Part shown: piece by piece, positions 23,119-26,444 of the stretch
Position numbering within the stretch: position 1 is the first letter of the stretch
How the letters are laid out: every line of letters starts with the position of its first letter
From: Ectothiorhodospiraceae bacterium
GTDB taxonomy: Bacteria > Pseudomonadota > Gammaproteobacteria > Nitrococcales > AK92
Reading direction: 5' to 3'
Length of the DNA stretch: 26,444 nt
Assembly: GCA_029263635.1 (NCBI GenBank)
Contig: JAJUFY010000002.1
Span: 1-26,444, forward strand
Position numbers and translations under genes: made by a program
Notes under the pieces: generated by a model
Database searches by the model: none
Told to the model about the DNA's origin: nothing
The model's input: the letters and a program-made list of their open reading frames with translations, nothing else

Positions 23119-24003
23119 TTATTGTGCCGAATTCTGTAATTGCAGCTGCAACGTGAATTCAGCGCCGTTGCGCAGCACGCTCACGTTGACCACGTCCGCC
23201 GACGCCAGCTGCCCCAGCGCATCCGCCGCCTTGTTCATGTTGTCGAGCTGCACGCCGTTGACGGCGGTGACGATGTCTCCCTCCTGCAGGCCCGACAACT
23301 GGAACGCGGTGGGATTCTGGCCCGGCCGCACGCGAAAGCCCAGCAGTCCGCCGCCACCGCGGTTGACCGGCTCGGCCTGGATGTAATTGGCGACGTTCTG
23401 AGGATTATTCATGATGTCGCGACGGACCGCTGCCAAGTCCGTGGCCGGACTTGATGTCGTGGCGCGGTTCCTGCGGGCCGCGGCAGTCCGGGTGCCCAGG
23501 CTTTCTTCGGGCAGCCGCAGCGTCTCGTACTGACCGTTGCGCAGCAGCATGACGCGGTCGGCGTAGATCTGGTCGATGACGGCGCCGCCCGGCAGCTGGG
23601 CGCCGGTCTGGTAGATCTGATCGTCCTGACCCGGGGCCGAGATGATGGCGCGGGTTTGCGCAGGATCGGTGTTGAACAGGATGCCGCGCAGGGTGAGGTT
23701 GAGCCGGGTTTCGGGCGCATCGATCGGCGCGCTGCCGCGCGCTGCAGACTGCGGTGCCTGCCCGAACAGGTGCAGGCTGGCGATCTGGCGATAATCGGCC
23801 CGCGCCTGGGAGGGGGCTGGTGCCGAGGCAGCGGGCGGCGGCAGCTCCTGGGCCGGGGCGGGCAGCGCGGTCCAGGTCAGCCGTGCCAGTGCCTGAGCGA
23901 GCAGCAGAACCAGGACGGCGCTGGTCGCCAAGGCCAGCCGGTCCCAGGTTCTGGCATCAAGCCGGCGAACGAAGCGCGCGAATTGATCTTTCACGAGGTA
24001 CAC
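23119..24003 (-). CDS. gspC: Type II secretion system protein C
   Basis: GspC bridges the inner-membrane platform and the secretin. The protein is 294 aa: short cytoplasmic N-terminus, one transmembrane helix (about 22-42), a Pro/Ala-rich linker, the HR domain (LNLTLRGILFNTDPAQTRAII) that binds GspD N0, and a C-terminal PDZ domain (LLGFRVRPG to EGDIVTAVNGVQLDN). It is first in the operon. The start is uncertain: GTG at 24003 is given, and GTG at 23994 is equally possible; neither has a strong ribosome site. Confidence 0.93.
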   Translation of the reverse strand: MYLVKDQFARFVRRLDARTWDRLALATSAVLVLLLAQALARLTWTALPAPAQELPPPAASAPAPSQARADYRQIASLHLFGQAPQSAARGSAPIDAPETRLNLTLRGILFNTDPAQTRAIISAPGQDDQIYQTGAQLPGGAVIDQIYADRVMLLRNGQYETLRLPEESLGTRTAAARRNRATTSSPATDLAAVRRDIMNNPQNVANYIQAEPVNRGGGGLLGFRVRPGQNPTAFQLSGLQEGDIVTAVNGVQLDNMNKAADALGQLASADVVNVSVLRNGAEFTLQLQLQNSAQ

Positions 24004-24082
24004 CGAATGCGGCGGATCCCTGCCTGTCGGCGTTCCGAAAGGGGCTGGCAGCCCTGCTTCCGTGGCAAGAGCGACCGAACAA

Positions 24083-24111
24083 GCTTAAAGAAGGTGCGTA
24101 AACACATGCAA
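24083..24111 (-). promoter_or_regulatory. Possible promoter of the gsp operon
   Basis: On the minus strand TTGCAT (complement of 24106-24111) and TTAAGC (complement of 24083-24088) are 17 bp apart, in the thyA-gspC gap about 80 bp ahead of gspC. The region is visibly A/T-richer than its surroundings. A consensus match only, with a weak -10. Confidence 0.35.
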
Positions 24112-24122
24112 CTTGGGGGCGC

Positions 24123-24917
24123 TTACACCGCAACCGGCGCCTTGATATGCGGGTGTGCCCGATAGTCGCGCAGTTCGAAATCCTCATAGCGGAAAGCGAA
24201 CAGGTCGCGGACCTCGGGGTTCAGGTGCATGGTGGGGAGAGGCAGCGGCTCGCGGGAGAGCTGCAGGTCGGCCTGCTCCAGGTGATTCAGGTACAGATGG
24301 CAGTCGCCGCCGGTCCAGATGAAGTCCCCAGGGGTCAGGCCGGTGACCTGGGCCACCATCATGGTCAGCAAGGCGTAGGACGCGATGTTGAACGGCACGC
24401 CGAGGAAGATGTCGGCGCTGCGCTGGTAGAGCTGGCAGGAAAGCCTGCCGTCGGCCACATAGAACTGGAATAGCGCGTGGCAGGGGGCCAGCGCCATGCG
24501 CTCCAGTTCCCCGACGTTCCAGGCACTGACCAGCAACCGGCGCGAGTCCGGATTGCGGCGGATCTCGTCGACGATCTGACGCAATTGGTCGATATGGCGG
24601 CCGTCGGCGGTGGGCCAGGACCGCCATTGCACGCCGTATACCGGTCCCAGCTCGCCGTCGGCATCGGCCCACTCGTCCCAGATGGTGACGCCGTGCTCGC
24701 GCAGGTAGGCGATATTGCTGTCGCCCCTGAGGAACCACAGCAGCTCGTGGATGATGGATTTCAGGTGCACCTTCTTGGTGGTGACCAGCGGGAATCCGGC
24801 GTTCAGGTCGAAGCGCATCTGATGGCCGAACACCGACAGCGTGCCGGTGCCGGTACGGTCGGACTTGGCTGTGCCGTGCTCGCGCACCAGGCGCATCAGC
24901 TCAAGATACTGCCGCAT
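24123..24917 (-). CDS. thyA: Thymidylate synthase
   Basis: ThyA methylates dUMP to dTMP using methylene-tetrahydrofolate. Length 264 aa and catalytic Cys146 (in ALAPCHALFQFYV) agree exactly with E. coli. Other hallmarks are MRQYLELM, DRTGTGTLSVFG, HELLWFLRGDSN, GPVYGVQWR, the phosphate-binding DSRRLLVSAWN, QLYQRSADIFLGVPFNIASYALL and the C-terminal IKAPVAV. The start overlaps the lgt end by 17 nt, the usual lgt-thyA coupling. A farther in-frame start at 24944 is discounted. Confidence 0.98.
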   Translation of the reverse strand: MRQYLELMRLVREHGTAKSDRTGTGTLSVFGHQMRFDLNAGFPLVTTKKVHLKSIIHELLWFLRGDSNIAYLREHGVTIWDEWADADGELGPVYGVQWRSWPTADGRHIDQLRQIVDEIRRNPDSRRLLVSAWNVGELERMALAPCHALFQFYVADGRLSCQLYQRSADIFLGVPFNIASYALLTMMVAQVTGLTPGDFIWTGGDCHLYLNHLEQADLQLSREPLPLPTMHLNPEVRDLFAFRYEDFELRDYRAHPHIKAPVAV

Positions 24918-25710
24918 GTTCACTATTCCTCTTGTTGCGGCCATAGGCCCAGGCCAGTAGGCCGATGCCGCCCAGGATCATGGGCAGCGACAGCAGCTGC
25001 CCCATGGTCAGCCAGCCGAAGGCGAGATAGCCAAGATGGCTGTCTGGCAGCCGGACGAACTCTACCAGGAAGCGGAAACTGCCGTAGCAGAGCAGGAACA
25101 GGCCGGAAACCGCTGCCCGCGGGCGCGGCCTGCTCGAGAACCACCAGAGGATGACGAACAGCGCGACGCCCTCCAGTGCGAGCTGGTAGAGCTGGGACGG
25201 ATGCCGGGCGACAGTCCCCAGGGGCGGATAGACCATGCCCCAGGGCAGGCTGGTAGGGGCCCCCCACAGCTCGCCGTTTATGAAATTGCCGAGCCGGCCG
25301 GCGCCCAGTCCGATCGGCGTCAGCGGCGCGATGAAATCGGTAAGGGTCAGGAAGGAGCGCTCGACCTTGCGCGCGTACAGCCAGACCGCGACCAGGACCC
25401 CCAGCATGCCGCCGTGGAAGGACATGCCGCCTTCCCAGATCCTGAGCAGGATCAGCGGATTGTCCAGGAAGGCCGGCAAGTTGTAGAACAGCACGTAGCC
25501 GATCCGACCGCCGAGGACCGCGCCCAGCGCCCCATAGATCACGAAGTCATCCATTTGCGCCGCGGTCAGTGGCGCAGCTGGCCGTCGCGTCCGGAGCCGG
25601 CCCAGCCACCAGGCGGCGAGGAAACCGACGGCATACATCAGGCCGTACCAGCGTACCGCCAGCGGCCCAAGTTGGAACGCCACCGGATCGAAATCTGGAT
25701 AGACGAGCAT
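24901..25710 (-). CDS. lgt: Phosphatidylglycerol-prolipoprotein diacylglyceryl transferase
   Basis: Lgt adds diacylglycerol to the lipobox cysteine of prolipoproteins, the first step of lipoprotein maturation, in the inner membrane. The protein is 269 aa with about seven membrane helices. It has the essential HGGMLG (99-104) and the family signature GRLGNFINGELWG (138-150), plus RHPSQLYQ. The family start MLVYPDFDPVAFQLGPLAVRW is chosen; the 36 residues open upstream lack similarity. It is transcribed into thyA and divergent from the SH3-domain gene. Confidence 0.97.
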   Translation of the reverse strand: MLVYPDFDPVAFQLGPLAVRWYGLMYAVGFLAAWWLGRLRTRRPAAPLTAAQMDDFVIYGALGAVLGGRIGYVLFYNLPAFLDNPLILLRIWEGGMSFHGGMLGVLVAVWLYARKVERSFLTLTDFIAPLTPIGLGAGRLGNFINGELWGAPTSLPWGMVYPPLGTVARHPSQLYQLALEGVALFVILWWFSSRPRPRAAVSGLFLLCYGSFRFLVEFVRLPDSHLGYLAFGWLTMGQLLSLPMILGGIGLLAWAYGRNKRNSEHAAVS

Positions 25711-25933
25711 GCTGAACTCTCGCGAATCGGGCGAGCCGTAAGCCTGACCTGGGGCCTGGGATAGGTCAATATCGACCTTGCCGGCGTCCCGCGGCAGCGG
25801 CACTCGTGCGTGAACCATGCCATGCTTCTGGTTGCCGGCATGACATACAATTCATTGGCTTGATCGAACACGGCGAGCCGCCCGCGCTGACAGCCGGGCT
25901 CATAACATGCACTCTGAGAAACGGATATCTACT

Positions 25934-26444
25934 GTGAAGCGACTGGCTCTTGTCCTCAGCCTCTGCTTGCTGACCGCAACGTCCGCCTGGGCCCAGACCC
26001 GATACGTCACCGACCAACTGCAGATTACCCTGCGGACCGGGCCCACCAACGGCCACCGCATCCTCAAGATGCTCAATGCCGGCACGCCCGTGGAGATCCT
26101 GGAATCCAACGAGGAGGGCTGGACGCGGGTGCAGACCCGTGACGGGCTGGAAGGCTGGGTTCTGGAGCGGCACCTGATGGACTCGCCGAGCGCGCGCGAC
26201 CAGCTGGCCAGCGCCACCAACCGCCTGCAGCGGGCCCAGCAGGAGCTGGCGGAGTTGAAGAAGAGTCTCGCCAGCGGCAGACAGGATCTGGCAACGGCCC
26301 AGAGCCGGATCAAGGAGCTCACCGCCGCCAACGAGCGGATGCAGAAGCAGCTGCAGGATGCCGCCCGGGGGCTCACGCTCTCCAACGAGAACCGCGACCT
26401 GAAGAAGCAGATCGTCGACCTGCAGCGCGAGATCGAGGTGCTGC
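25934..26444 (+). CDS. TIGR04211/YgiM-like SH3 domain-containing protein, 5' part
   Basis: Exported SH3-domain protein cut by the window edge. A signal peptide (VKRLALVLSLCLLTATSAWA, then QTRYVT) precedes a bacterial SH3 domain (LRTGPTNGHRILKMLNAGTPVEIL to GLEGWVLERHL). A long coiled coil follows (LQRAQQELAELKKSL and onward), the order seen in E. coli YgiM and the TIGR04211 family, which end in a C-terminal membrane helix not reached here. Start is taken as GTG at 25934, where the signal peptide begins; ATG at 25907 in the same frame would add nine polar residues. The role is not established. Confidence 0.85.
   Translation, partial: MKRLALVLSLCLLTATSAWAQTRYVTDQLQITLRTGPTNGHRILKMLNAGTPVEILESNEEGWTRVQTRDGLEGWVLERHLMDSPSARDQLASATNRLQRAQQELAELKKSLASGRQDLATAQSRIKELTAANERMQKQLQDAARGLTLSNENRDLKKQIVDLQREIEVL

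Noticed and set aside
21176..23386. Plus-strand open frame of 736 codons
   Set aside because: Antisense to gspD and gspC, with composition typical of a reverse-strand shadow.
25711..25933. FNR-type site in the lgt-YgiM gap
   Set aside because: Only a TTGAT half-site near 25859 is present; the other half does not match.
25766..26385. Minus-strand open frames at the right edge
   Set aside because: They are antisense to the signal peptide, SH3 domain and coiled coil of the plus-strand YgiM-like gene.

Overview
The window is a high-GC chromosomal segment of a gammaproteobacterium. The SpeD is of the E. coli type, the ribosomal, ThyA, RpiA and YrfG proteins match their E. coli counterparts closely in length and motifs, and pairings such as speD next to coq7, rpiA divergent from ilvA, and lgt-thyA are typical of that class. 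A tsdBA (thiosulfate dehydrogenase) pair suggests a sulfur-compound-oxidising lineage, perhaps Chromatiales-like; this is an inference and the species cannot be named from the sequence alone.

Layout. Positions 1-352 hold the 3' end of speD, convergent with coq7 (514-1161). From 1162 to 1549 there is a regulatory interval with an intrinsic terminator, a possible small RNA and a good rplM promoter. rplM-rpsI follow, with tRNA-Gln(CUG) only 9 nt after the rpsI stop and a strong terminator after it. Positions 2530-4167 form a lower-GC patch with an NmrA-type oxidoreductase and about 660 bp lacking an intact gene. Next come DUF2905 and rpiA (minus strand), divergent from ilvA; a DUF924 gene; a minus-strand nudE-cysQ-(unknown outer-membrane-like protein) operon; and yrfG, divergent from nudE. 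The tsdB-tsdA operon (10226-11844) is preceded by a perfect FNR/Anr-type palindrome at 12043-12056.

From 12193 to 24003, on the minus strand, lies one large operon encoding a type II secretion system in the order gspC-D-E-F-G-H-I-J-K-L-M-N. It holds the secretin, ATPase, inner-membrane platform and all five pseudopilins. No prepilin peptidase (gspO) is present, so one elsewhere in the genome (for example PilD) must serve it. thyA and lgt follow on the minus strand, and a partial TIGR04211/YgiM-like SH3-domain protein runs off the right edge.

The most unusual points are: a REP-like palindrome lying inside the gspJ reading frame and forming part of an exceptionally long prepilin leader, next to a low-complexity tail on GspI; the FNR-type box with promoter spacing ahead of tsdBA; a possible anti-Shine-Dalgarno small RNA upstream of rplM; and a tRNA built into the end of the rplM-rpsI transcript. 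No CRISPR array, insertion sequence, phage or defence island was seen. Most of the window is conserved housekeeping and secretion genes.
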